Shown here one piece after another: positions 1 to 10,805 of a DNA stretch of 64,000 nucleotides. How positions within the stretch are numbered: position 1 is the stretch's first letter; each line of letters opens with the position of its first letter. Source of the DNA: Sisyra terminalis (Eukaryota > Arthropoda > Insecta > Neuroptera > Sisyridae); contig OY292276.1 of the NCBI GenBank assembly GCA_958496175.1, positions 59,409,080 through 59,473,079 of the forward strand. Reading direction: 5' to 3'. Below the pieces are notes generated by a model. It made no database searches. It saw only the letters and a program-made list of their open reading frames with translations, and was not told where the DNA came from. The position numbers and the translations under genes were made by a program.

Positions 1-469
1 AGATTGTTATATCATCGTTCTATACATCGTTACGAACCCGAAACTGCCTTTGGTTCGAAAATCATCCCTTATATAACGATGGTACATGCAATTGTTGAAG
101 AAGCCACATTCGTCTCTCCCTCTTAGTGGGAAGTGTTCATCCCTCAAACTGCCTGTTCATCCCTTAAACGTGGTTTGTTTGGGGAAAAATTTGCACAGCA
201 TGTACAGTAGGACTTATACTTTCGATTGGCACCCTAAAAAAGAAATTTTCAAATTTGACCGTTTTCGAGAAAAATCAACGATGGTTAACCCACGGTTTTT
301 TTTGGCGAAAAATCTTTTTGTCTCGAAATCGAAAAAGATTGTTATATCATCGTTCTATACATCGTTACGAACCCGAAACTGCCTTTGGTTCGAAAATCAT
401 CCCTTATATAACGATGGTACATGCAATTGTTGAAGAAGCCACATTCGTCTCTCCCTCTTAGTGGGAAGT

Positions 470-509
470 GTTCATCCCTCAAACTGCCTGTTCATCCCTT
501 AAACGTGGT
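470..509 (+). repeat. two degenerate 20-bp subrepeats inside the monomer
   Basis: Bases 470-489 and 490-509 both begin GTTCATCCCT and agree at 15 of 20 positions. A third related segment lies at 731-753, where TCATCCCTTA is followed by TAACGATGGT instead of AACGTGGT. AAACTGCCT also precedes both the second and third copies (481-489 and 711-719). The monomer therefore seems partly built from older short repeats. The pattern recurs in every unit. Confidence 0.75.
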
Positions 510-570
510 TTGTTTGGGGAAAAATTTGCACAGCATGTACAGTAGGACTTATACTTTCGATTGGCACCCT

Positions 571-671
571 AAAAAAGAAATTTTCAAATTTGACCGTTTT
601 CGAGAAAAATCAACGATGGTTAACCCACGGTTTTTTTTGGCGAAAAATCTTTTTGTCTCGAAATCGAAAAA
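571..671. other. phased A and T tracts, predicted bent DNA
   Basis: Runs of A or T lie at monomer positions 151-156, 158-164, 166-171, 177-180, 185-189, 211-218, 223-227, 230-234, 241-243 and 247-251. Many centres (about 161, 168, 178, 187, then 214, 225, 232, 242) are 7-11 bp apart. Tracts near one helical turn apart are known to bend DNA and are common in satellites. The curvature is inferred from spacing only. Confidence 0.5.
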
Positions 672-675
672 GATT
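646..675. other. perfect 9-bp stem with 12-nt loop in each monomer
   Basis: AATCTTTTT at 646-654 and AAAAAGATT at 667-675 are exact reverse complements, separated by 12 bases (monomer positions 226-255). The element is present in every consensus unit. In type A monomers both arms change together (C to T at monomer position 229 and G to A at 252), so pairing is kept. In the unit at 20856 only position 229 changes, leaving a T-G pair. Type B changes position 234 and loses the loop-closing pair. It could form a cruciform in DNA or a hairpin in transcripts. No function is shown. Confidence 0.65.
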
Positions 676-694
676 GTTATATCATCGTTCTATA

Positions 695-751
695 CATCGT
701 TACGAACCCGAAACTGCCTTTGGTTCGAAAATCATCCCTTATATAACGATG
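695..751. other. nested inverted repeats (8 bp outer, 6 bp inner)
   Basis: CATCGTTA (695-702) is the reverse complement of TAACGATG (744-751). Directly inside the left arm, CGAACC (703-708) matches GGTTCG (722-727) across a 13-nt loop. The left arms are adjacent; 16 unpaired bases lie between the right arms. The position-282 A-to-T mark in the units at 8796 and 10806 removes one outer pair. Type A loses the outer arms but gains five base pairs stacked next to the inner stem. Confidence 0.55.
740..746 (+). promoter_or_regulatory. TATA-box-like string TATATAA in each monomer
   Basis: TATATAA sits at monomer positions 320-326 and is retained even in type A units, where surrounding bases change. 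It fits the eukaryotic TATA consensus, and many satellites are transcribed at low level. In DNA with 61.5% A+T such a string is also likely by chance. No initiator, splice or polyadenylation signal supports a transcript, so this is only a candidate site. Confidence 0.2.
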
Positions 752-1760
752 GTACATGCAATTGTTGAAGAAGCCACATTCGTCTCTCCCTCTTAGTGGG
801 AAGTGTTCATCCCTCAAACTGCCTGTTCATCCCTTAAACGTGGTTTGTTTGGGGAAAAATTTGCACAGCATGTACAGTAGGACTTATACTTTCGATTGGC
901 ACCCTAAAAAAGAAATTTTCAAATTTGACCGTTTTCGAGAAAAATCAACGATGGTTAACCCACGGTTTTTTTTGGCGAAAAATCTTTTTGTCTCGAAATC
1001 GAAAAAGATTGTTATATCATCGTTCTATACATCGTTACGAACCCGAAACTGCCTTTGGTTCGAAAATCATCCCTTATATAACGATGGTACATGCAATTGT
1101 TGAAGAAGCCACATTCGTCTCTCCCTCTTAGTGGGAAGTGTTCATCCCTCAAACTGCCTGTTCATCCCTTAAACGTGGTTTGTTTGGGGAAAAATTTGCA
1201 CAGCATGTACAGTAGGACTTATACTTTCGATTGGCACCCTAAAAAAGAAATTTTCAAATTTGACCGTTTTCGAGAAAAATCAACGATGGTTAACCCACGG
1301 TTTTTTTTGGCGAAAAATCTTTTTGTCTCGAAATCGAAAAAGATTGTTATATCATCGTTCTATACATCGTTACGAACCCGAAACTGCCTTTGGTTCGAAA
1401 ATCATCCCTTATATAACGATGGTACATGCAATTGTTGAAGAAGCCACATTCGTCTCTCCCTCTTAGTGGGAAGTGTTCATCCCTCAAACTGCCTGTTCAT
1501 CCCTTAAACGTGGTTTGTTTGGGGAAAAATTTGCACAGCATGTACAGTAGGACTTATACTTTCGATTGGCACCCTAAAAAAGAAATTTTCAAATTTGACC
1601 GTTTTCGAGAAAAATCAACGATGGTTAACCCACGGTTTTTTTTGGCGAAAAATCTTTTTGTCTCGAAATCGAAAAAGATTGTTATATCATCGTTCTATAC
1701 ATCGTTACGAACCCGAAACTGCCTTTGGTTCGAAAATCATCCCTTATATAACGATGGTAC

Positions 1761-2765
1761 ATGCAATTGTTGAAGAAGCCACATTCGTCTCTCCCTCTTA
1801 GTGGGGAGTGTTCATCCCTCAAACTGCCTGTTCATCCCTTAAACGTGGTTTGTTTGGGGAAAAATTTGCACAGCATGTACAGTAGGACTTATACTTTCGA
1901 TTGGCACCCTAAAAAAGAAATTTTCAAATTTGACCGTTTTCGAGAAAAATCAACGATGGTTAACCCACGGTTTTTTTTGGCGAAAAATCTTTTCGTCTCG
2001 AAATCGAAAAAGATTGTTATATCATCGTTCTATACATCGTTACGAACCCGAAACTGCCTTTGGTTCGAAAATCATCCCTTATATAACGATGGTACATGCA
2101 ATTGTTGAAGAAGCCACATTCGTCTCTCCCTCTTAGTGGGAAGTGTTCATCCCTCAAACTGCCTGTTCATCCCTTAAACGTGGTTTGTTTGGGGAAAAAT
2201 TTGCACAGCATGTACAGTAGGACTTATACTTTCGATTGGCACCCTAAAAAAGAAATTTTCAAATTTGACCGTTTTCGAGAAAAATCAACGATGGTTAACC
2301 CACGGTTTTTTTTGGCGAAAAATCTTTTTGTCTCGAAATCGAAAAAGATTGTTATATCATCGTTCTATACATCGTTACGAACCCGAAACTGCCTTTGGTT
2401 CGAAAATCATCCCTTATATAACGATGGTACATGCAATTGTTGAAGAAGCCACATTCGTCTCTCCCTCTTAGTGGGGAGTGTTCATCCCTCAAACTGCCTG
2501 TTCATCCCTTAAACGTGGTTTGTTTGGGGAAAAATTTGCACAGCATGTACAGTAGGACTTATACTTTCGATTGGCACCCTAAAAAAGAAATTTTCAAATT
2601 TGACCGTTTTCGAGAAAAATCAACGATGGTTAACCCACGGTTTTTTTTGGCGAAAAATCTTTTTGTCTCGAAATCGAAAAAGATTGTTATATCATCGTTC
2701 TATACATCGTTACGAACCCGAAACTGCCTTTGGTTCGAAAATCATCCCTTATATAACGATGGTAC
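1761..2765 (+). repeat. paired marker units (A to G at monomer position 46)
   Basis: The units starting at 1761 and 2431 both carry A to G at position 46 (1806 and 2476) and flank an unmarked unit. The first also has T to C at position 234 (1994), the same base that ends the type B pattern. A two-unit duplication followed by loss or conversion at one site would explain this. Confidence 0.75.
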
Positions 2766-4440
2766 ATGCAATTGTTGAAGAAGCCACATTCGTCTCTCCC
2801 TCTTAGTGGGAAGTGTTCATCCCTCAAACTGCCTGTTCATCCCTTAAACGTGGTTTGTTTGGGGAAAAATTTGCACAGCATGTACAGTAGGACTTATACT
2901 TTCGATTGGCACCCTAAAAAAGAAATTTTCAAATTTGACCGTTTTCGAGAAAAATCAACGATGGTTAACCCACGGTTTTTTTTGGCGAAAAATCTTTTTG
3001 TCTCGAAATCGAAAAAGATTGTTATATCATCGTTCTATACATCGTTACGAACCCGAAACTGCCTTTGGTTCGAAAATCATCCCTTATATAACGATGGTAC
3101 ATGCAATTGTTGAAGAAGCCACATTCGTCTCTCCCTCTTAGTGGGAAGTGTTCATCCCTCAAACTGCCTGTTCATCCCTTAAACGTGGTTTGTTTGGGGA
3201 AAAATTTGCACAGCATGTACAGTAGGACTTATACTTTCGATTGGCACCCTAAAAAAGAAATTTTCAAATTTGACCGTTTTCGAGAAAAATCAACGATGGT
3301 TAACCCACGGTTTTTTTTGGCGAAAAATCTTTTTGTCTCGAAATCGAAAAAGATTGTTATATCATCGTTCTATACATCGTTACGAACCCGAAACTGCCTT
3401 TGGTTCGAAAATCATCCCTTATATAACGATGGTACATGCAATTGTTGAAGAAGCCACATTCGTCTCTCCCTCTTAGTGGGAAGTGTTCATCCCTCAAACT
3501 GCCTGTTCATCCCTTAAACGTGGTTTGTTTGGGGAAAAATTTGCACAGCATGTACAGTAGGACTTATACTTTCGATTGGCACCCTAAAAAAGAAATTTTC
3601 AAATTTGACCGTTTTCGAGAAAAATCAACGATGGTTAACCCACGGTTTTTTTTGGCGAAAAATCTTTTTGTCTCGAAATCGAAAAAGATTGTTATATCAT
3701 CGTTCTATACATCGTTACGAACCCGAAACTGCCTTTGGTTCGAAAATCATCCCTTATATAACGATGGTACATGCAATTGTTGAAGAAGCCACATTCGTCT
3801 CTCCCTCTTAGTGGGAAGTGTTCATCCCTCAAACTGCCTGTTCATCCCTTAAACGTGGTTTGTTTGGGGAAAAATTTGCACAGCATGTACAGTAGGACTT
3901 ATACTTTCGATTGGCACCCTAAAAAAGAAATTTTCAAATTTGACCGTTTTCGAGAAAAATCAACGATGGTTAACCCACGGTTTTTTTTGGCGAAAAATCT
4001 TTTTGTCTCGAAATCGAAAAAGATTGTTATATCATCGTTCTATACATCGTTACGAACCCGAAACTGCCTTTGGTTCGAAAATCATCCCTTATATAACGAT
4101 GGTACATGCAATTGTTGAAGAAGCCACATTCGTCTCTCCCTCTTAGTGGGAAGTGTTCATCCCTCAAACTGCCTGTTCATCCCTTAAACGTGGTTTGTTT
4201 GGGGAAAAATTTGCACAGCATGTACAGTAGGACTTATACTTTCGATTGGCACCCTAAAAAAGAAATTTTCAAATTTGACCGTTTTCGAGAAAAATCAACG
4301 ATGGTTAACCCACGGTTTTTTTTGGCGAAAAATCTTTTTGTCTCGAAATCGAAAAAGATTGTTATATCATCGTTCTATACATCGTTACGAACCCGAAACT
4401 GCCTTTGGTTCGAAAATCATCCCTTATATAACGATGGTAC

Positions 4441-7120
4441 ATGCAATTGTTGAAGAAGCCACATTCGTCTCTCCCTCTTAGTGGGAAATGTTCATCCCTC
4501 AAACTGCCTGTTCATCCCTTAAACGTGGTTTGTTTGGGGAAAAATTTGCACAGCATGTACAGTAGGACTTATACTTTCGATTGGCACCCTAAAAAAGAAA
4601 TTTTCAAATTTGACCGTTTTCGAGAAAAATCAACGATGGTTAACCCACGGTTTTTTTTGGCGAAAAATCTTTTCGTCTCGAAATCGAAAAAGATTGTTAT
4701 ATCATCGTTCTATACATCGTTACGAACCCGAAACTGCCTTTGGTTCGAAAATCATCCCTTATATAACGATGGTACATGCAATTGTTGAAGAAGCCACATT
4801 CGTCTCTCCCTCTTAGTGGGAAGTGTTCATCCCTCAAACTGCCTGTTCATCCCTTAAACGTGGTTTGTTTGGGGAAAAATTTGCACAGCATGTACAGTAG
4901 GACTTATACTTTCGATTGGCACCCTAAAAAAGAAATTTTCAAATTTGACCGTTTTCGAGAAAAATCAACGATGGTTAACCCACGGTTTTTTTTGGCGAAA
5001 AATCTTTTTGTCTCGAAATCGAAAAAGATTGTTATATCATCGTTCTATACATCGTTACGAACCCGAAACTGCCTTTGGTTCGAAAATCATCCCTTATATA
5101 ACGATGGTACATGCAATTGTTGAAGAAGCCACATTCGTCTCTCCCTCTTAGTGGGAAGTGTTCATCCCTCAAACTGCCTGTTCATCCCTTAAACGTGGTT
5201 TGTTTGGGGAAAAATTTGCACAGCATGTACAGTAGGACTTATACTTTCGATTGGCACCCTAAAAAAGAAATTTTCAAATTTGACCGTTTTCGAGAAAAAT
5301 CAACGATGGTTAACCCACGGTTTTTTTTGGCGAAAAATCTTTTTGTCTCGAAATCGAAAAAGATTGTTATATCATCGTTCTATACATCGTTACGAACCCG
5401 AAACTGCCTTTGGTTCGAAAATCATCCCTTATATAACGATGGTACATGCAATTGTTGAAGAAGCCACATTCGTCTCTCCCTCTTAGTGGGAAGTGTTCAT
5501 CCCTCAAACTGCCTGTTCATCCCTTAAACGTGGTTTGTTGGGGGAAAAATTTGCACAGCATGTACAGTAGGACTTATACTTTCGATTGGCACCCTAAAAA
5601 AGAAATTTTCAAATTTGACCGTTTTCGAGAAAAATCAACGATGGTTAACCCACGGTTTTTTTTGGCGAAAAATCTTTTTGTCTCGAAATCGAAAAAGATT
5701 GTTATATCATCGTTCTATACATCGTTACGAACCCGAAACTGCCTTTGGTTCGAAAATCATCCCTTATATAACGATGGTACATGCAATTGTTGAAGAAGCC
5801 ACATTCGTCTCTCCCTCTTAGTGGGAAGTGTTCATCCCTCAAACTGCCTGTTCATCCCTTAAACGTGGTTTGTTTGGGGAAAAATTTGCACAGCATGTAC
5901 AGTAGGACTTATACTTTCGATTGGCACCCTAAAAAAGAAATTTTCAAATTTGACCGTTTTCGAGAAAAATCAACGATGGTTAACCCACGGTTTTTTTTGG
6001 CGAAAAATCTTTTTGTCTCGAAATCGAAAAAGATTGTTATATCATCGTTCTATACATCGTTACGAACCCGAAACTGCCTTTGGTTCGAAAATCATCCCTT
6101 ATATAACGATGGTACATGCAATTGTTGAAGAAGCCACATTCGTCTCTCCCTCTTAGTGGGAAGTGTTCATCCCTCAAACTGCCTGTTCATCCCTTAAACG
6201 TGGTTTGTTGGGGGAAAAATTTGCACAGCATGTACAGTAGGACTTATACTTTCGATTGGCACCCTAAAAAAGAAATTTTCAAATTTGACCGTTTTCGAGA
6301 AAAATCAACGATGGTTAACCCACAGTTTTTTTTGGCGAAAAATCTTTTTGTCTCGAAATCGAAAAAGATTGTTATATCATCGTTCTATACATCGTTACGA
6401 ACCCGAAACTGCCTTTGGTTCGAAAATCATCCCTTATATAACGATGGTACATGCAATTGTTGAAGAAGCCACATTCGTCTCTCCCTCTTAGTGGGAAGTG
6501 TTCATCCCTCAAACTGCCTGTTCATCCCTTAAACGTGGTTTGTTTGGGGAAAAATTTGCACAGCATGTACAGTAGGACTTATACTTTCGATTGGCACCCT
6601 AAAAAAGAAATTTTCAAATTTGACCGTTTTCGAGAAAAATCAACGATGGTTAACCCACGGTTTTTTTTGGCGAAAAATCTTTTTGTCTCGAAATCGAAAA
6701 AGATTGTTATATCATCGTTCTATACATCGTTACGAACCCGAAACTGCCTTTGGTTCGAAAATCATCCCTTATATAACGATGGTACATGCAATTGTTGAAG
6801 AAGCCACATTCGTCTCTCCCTCTTAGTGGGAAATGTTCATCCCTCAAACTGCCTGTTCATCCCTTAAACGTGGTTTGTTTGGGGAAAAATTTGCACAGCA
6901 TGTACAGTAGGACTTATACTTTCGATTGGCACCCTAAAAAAGAAATTTTCAAATTTGACCGTTTTCGAGAAAAATCAACGATGGTTAACCCACGGTTTTT
7001 TTTGGCGAAAAATCTTTTCGTCTCGAAATCGAAAAAGATTGTTATATCATCGTTCTATACATCGTTACGAACCCGAAACTGCCTTTGGTTCGAAAATCAT
7101 CCCTTATATAACGATGGTAC
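4441..7120 (+). repeat. marker pair recurring at 7-unit spacing
   Basis: Units at 4441 and 6786 both carry G to A at position 48 (4488, 6833) and T to C at position 234 (4674, 7019). They are exactly 2345 bp (7 units) apart. Between them, units at 5446 and 6116 share T to G at position 95 (5540, 6210); the second also has G to A at 6324. Two linked rare bases in both outer units point to common descent by duplication or transfer. Confidence 0.75.
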
Positions 7121-10100
7121 ATGCAATTGTTGAAGAAGCCACATTCGTCTCTCCCTCTTAGTGGGAAGTGTTCATCCCTCAAACTGCCTGTTCATCCCTT
7201 AAACGTGGTTTGTTTGGGGAAAAATTTGCACAGCATGTACAGTAGGACTTATACTTTCGATTGGCACCCTAAAAAAGAAATTTTCAAATTTGACCGTTTT
7301 CGAGAAAAATCAACGATGGTTAACCCACGGTTTTTTTTGGCGAAAAATCTTTTTGTCTCGAAATCGAAAAAGATTGTTATATCATCGTTCTATACATCGT
7401 TACGAACCCGAAACTGCCTTTGGTTCGAAAATCATCCCTTATATAACGATGGTACATGCAATTGTTGAAGAAGCCACATTCGTCTCTCCCTCTTAGTGGG
7501 AAGTGTTCATCCCTCAAACTGCCTGTTCATCCCTTAAACGTGGTTTGTTTGGGGAAAAATTTGCACAGCATGTACAGTAGGACTTATACTTTCGATTGGC
7601 ACCCTAAAAAAGAAATTTTCAAATTTGACCGTTTTCGAGAAAAATCAACGATGGTTAACCCACGGTTTTTTTTGGCGAAAAATCTTTTTGTCTCGAAATC
7701 GAAAAAGATTGTTATATCATCGTTCTATACATCGTTACGAACCCGAAACTGCCTTTGGTTCGAAAATCATCCCTTATATAACGATGGTATATGCAATTGT
7801 TGAAGAAGCCACATTCGTCTCTCCCTCTTAGTGGGAAGTGTTCATCCCTCAAACTGCCTGTTCATCCCTTAAACGTGGTTTGTTTGGGGAAAAATTTGCA
7901 CAGCATGTACAGTAGGACTTATACTTTCGATTGGCACCCTAAAAAAGAAATTTTCAAATTTGACCGTTTTCGAGAAAAATCAACGATGGTTAACCCACGG
8001 TTTTTTTTGGCGAAAAATCTTTTTGTCTCGAAATCGAAAAAGATTGTTATATCATCGTTCTATACATCGTTACGAACCCGAAACTGCCTTTGGTTCGAAA
8101 ATCATCCCTTATATAACGATGGTACATGCAATTGTTGAAGAAGCCACATTCGTCTCTCCCTCTTAGTGGGAAGTGTTCATCCCTCAAACTGCCTGTTCAT
8201 CCCTTAAACGTGGTTTGTTTGGGGAAAAATTTGCACAGCATGTACAGTAGGACTTATACTTTCGATTGGCACCCTAAAAAAGAAATTTTCAAATTTGACC
8301 GTTTTCGAGAAAAATCAACGATGGTTAACCCACGGTTTTTTTTGGCGAAAAATCTTTTTGTCTCGAAATCGAAAAAGATTGTTATATCATCGTTCTATAC
8401 ATCGTTACGAACCCGAAACTGCCTTTGGTTCGAAAATCATCCCTTATATAACGATGGTATATGCAATTGTTGAAGAAGCCACATTCGTCTCTCCCTCTTA
8501 GTGGGAAGTGTTCATCCCTCAAACTGCCTGTTCATCCCTTAAACGTGGTTTGTTTGGGGAAAAATTTGCACAGCATGTACAGTAGGACTTATACTTTCGA
8601 TTGGCACCCTAAAAAAGAAATTTTCAAATTTGACCGTTTTCGAGAAAAATCAACGATGGTTAACCCACGGTTTTTTTTGGCGAAAAATCTTTTTGTCTCG
8701 AAATCGAAAAAGATTGTTATATCATCGTTCTATACATCGTTACGAACCCGAAACTGCCTTTGGTTCGAAAATCATCCCTTATATAACGATGGTACATGCA
8801 ATTGTTGAAGAAGCCACATTCGTCTCTCCCTCTTAGTGGGAAGTGTTCATCCCTCAAACTGCCTGTTCATCCCTTAAACGTGGTTTGTTTGGGGAAAAAT
8901 TTGCACAGCATGTACAGTAGGACTTATACTTTCGATTGGCACCCTAAAAAAGAAATTTTCAAATTTGACCGTTTTCGAGAAAAATCAACGATGGTTAACC
9001 CACGGTTTTTTTTGGCGAAAAATCTTTTTGTCTCGAAATCGAAAAAGATTGTTATATCATCGTTCTATACATCGTTTCGAACCCGAAACTGCCTTTGGTT
9101 CGAAAATCATCCCTTATATAACGATGGTACATGCAATTGTTGAAGAAGCCACATTCGTCTCTCCCTCTTAGTGGGAAGTGTTCATCCCTCAAACTGCCTG
9201 TTCATCCCTTAAACGTGGTTTGTTTGGGGAAAAATTTGCACAGCATGTACAGTAGGACTTATACTTTCGATTGGCACCCTAAAAAAGAAATTTTCAAATT
9301 TGACCGTTTTCGAGAAAAATCAACGATGGTTAACCCACGGTTTTTTTTGGCGAAAAATCTTTTTGTCTCGAAATCGAAAAAGATTGTTATATCATCGTTC
9401 TATACATCGTTACGAACCCGAAACTGCCTTTGGTTCGAAAATCATCCCTTATATAACGATGGTACATGCAATTGTTGAAGAAGCCACATTCGTCTCTCCC
9501 TCTTAGTGGGAAGTGTTCATCCCTCAAACTGCCTGTTCATCCCTTAAACGTGGTTTGTTTGGGGAAAAATTTGCACAGCATGTACAGTAGGACTTATACT
9601 TTCGATTGGCACCCTAAAAAAGAAATTTTCAAATTTGACCGTTTTCGAGAAAAATCAACGATGGTTAACCCACGGTTTTTTTTGGCGAAAAATCTTTTTG
9701 TCTCGAAATCGAAAAAGATTGTTATATCATCGTTCTATACATCGTTACGAACCCGAAACTGCCTTTGGTTCGAAAATCATCCCTTATATAACGATGGTAC
9801 ATGCAATTGTTGAAGAAGCCACATTCGTCTCTCCCTCTTAGTGGGAAGTGTTCATCCCTCAAACTGCCTGTTCATCCCTTAAACGTGGTTTGTTTGGGGA
9901 AAAATTTGCACAGCATGTACAGTAGGACTTATACTTTCGATTGGCACCCTAAAAAAGAAATTTTCAAATTTGACCGTTTTCGAGAAAAATCAACGATGGT
10001 TAACCCACGGTTTTTTTTGGCGAAAAATCTTTTTGTCTCGAAATCGAAAAAGATTGTTATATCATCGTTCTATACATCGTTACGAACCCGAAACTGCCTT

Positions 10101-10135
10101 TGGTTCGAAAATCATCCCTTATATAACGATGGTAC

Positions 10136-10470
10136 ATGCAATTGTTGAAGAAGCCACATTCGTCTCTCCCTCTTAGTGGGAAGAGTTCATCCCTCAAACT
10201 GCCTGTTCATCCCTTAAACGTGGTTTGTTTGGGGAAAAATTTGCACAGCATGTACAGTAGGACTTATACTTTCGATTGGCACCCTAAAAAAGAAATTTTC
10301 AAATTTGACCGTTTTCGAGAAAAATCAACGATGGTTAACCCACGGTTTTTTTTGACCAAAAATTTTTTTGCCTCGAAACCGAAAAAAATTGTTATATCAT
10401 CGTTCTAGACATTGTCACGAACCCGAAACTGCCTTTGGTTCGACAATCATCCCTTATATAACCAAGGTAC
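10136..10470 (+). repeat. type A diverged monomer, first copy
   Basis: This unit has T to A at 10184 and then a tract of 13 substitutions between 10355 and 10472, reaching into base 2 of the next unit. The rest is consensus. The sharp edges suggest a conversion or recombination tract from an older or distant family member. Changes include TAG at 10407-10409 and loss of the ATG at the following unit start. C to T at 10364 and G to A at 10387 keep the 9-bp stem paired. Confidence 0.9.
10411..10447. other. type A stem of 11 bp with a 2-nt bulge
   Basis: ATTGT (10411-10415) pairs with ACAAT (10443-10447), and CGAACC (10418-10423) with GGTTCG (10437-10442), leaving a 2-nt bulge and a 13-nt loop. 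In consensus units the outer five positions are ATCGT opposite AAAAT, with two mismatches. The changes at 10413 and 10444 repair both. The same structure recurs at 12421-12457. Confidence 0.55.
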
Positions 10471-10805
10471 AAGCAATTGTTGAAGAAGCCACATTCGTCT
10501 CTCCCTCTTAGTGGGAAGTGTTCATCCCTCAAACTGCCTGTTCATCCCTTAAACGTGGTTTGTTTGGGGAAAAATTTGCACAGCATGTACAGTAGGACTT
10601 ATACTTTCGATTGGCACCCTAAAAAAGAAATTTTCAAATTTGACCGTTTTCGAGAAAAATCAACGATGGTTAACCCACGGTTTTTTTTGGCGAAAAATCT
10701 TTTTGCCTCGAAATCGAAAAAGATTGTTATATCATCGTTCTATACATCGTTACGAACCCGAAACTGCCTTTGGTTCGAAAATCATCCCTTATATAACGAT
10801 GGTAC
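10471..10805 (+). repeat. monomer following type A, with shared loop-base change
   Basis: The unit begins AAGCAATTG because the type A tract runs into its second base. It also has T to C at 10706 (monomer position 236), the base type A carries at the same position. The matching unit at 12481 lacks this change. A very short conversion tract from the neighbour, or an independent mutation, would explain it. Confidence 0.7.

Larger units (their letters stand above)
421..755 (+). repeat. representative consensus monomer
   Basis: This unit serves as reference for monomer positions 1-335. Its left third (1-100) is C-rich on this strand and holds two 20-bp degenerate subrepeats. Its middle (100-250) is rich in A and T runs, including eight T at 211-218. 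Its right third (226-331) holds three inverted repeats and a TATATAA string. It contains single sites CAATTG (4-9), TGTACA (117-122) and GTTAAC (199-204), which would give a 335-bp ladder in digests. The length is about two nucleosome repeats, common among plant and animal satellites. Function, if any, would be structural (chromatin, possibly centromeric); nothing in the sequence proves it. Confidence 0.95.
533..759. repeat. 8-bp inverted repeat GCATGTAC / GTACATGC
   Basis: GCATGTAC at 533-540 (monomer 113-120) is the exact reverse complement of GTACATGC at 752-759, which crosses the monomer boundary. The arms are about 211 bp apart, so a local hairpin is unlikely, and a chance match is possible. 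The position-335 C-to-T marker, present in 26 units, destroys the right arm, which argues against constraint on it. Confidence 0.45.
1..1760 (+). repeat. consensus stretch at the left window edge
   Basis: A cut unit (1-85) and five complete units (starts 86, 421, 756, 1091, 1426) in which I see no departure from the array consensus. There is no junction with unique DNA here, so the array boundary lies to the left of the window. Confidence 0.85.
8796..10805 (+). repeat. 6-unit higher-order block, first copy
   Basis: Six monomers (2010 bp) whose marks recur exactly 2010 bp to the right: A to T at 9077 in unit one and the type A pattern in unit five. The middle units are consensus, so the true edges of the duplicated segment cannot be placed. 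One noticed difference from the second copy is T to C at 10706 in unit six. Confidence 0.85.

Noticed and set aside
86..433. Open frames of 115, 113, 111 and 68 codons repeated in every unit as candidate proteins
   Set aside because: They follow the repeat period, change frame at each unit, have no recognisable domain or signal, and variants carry stops, lost starts and frameshifts. No promoter, intron or polyadenylation context is visible.
631..638. Eight-T run as a transcription terminator
   Set aside because: There is no transcription unit or adjacent GC-rich hairpin; the run is one of many A/T tracts and is interrupted in seven units.
646..675. Terminal inverted repeats of a transposable element
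   Set aside because: The arms are 9 bp apart by only 12 bases and recur every 335 bp. No target-site duplication, transposase or element boundary is present.
722..732. tRNA T-arm or RNA polymerase III B box (GGTTCGA)
   Set aside because: The core GGTTCGA matches, but the final CC is absent, the flanks do not form a T-arm stem, and I find no A box or cloverleaf upstream.
421..755. CENP-B box
   Set aside because: No TTCGnnnnAnnCGGG match on either strand. CCCG and CGAA both occur in the right third of the monomer but with the wrong spacing and without the required central base.
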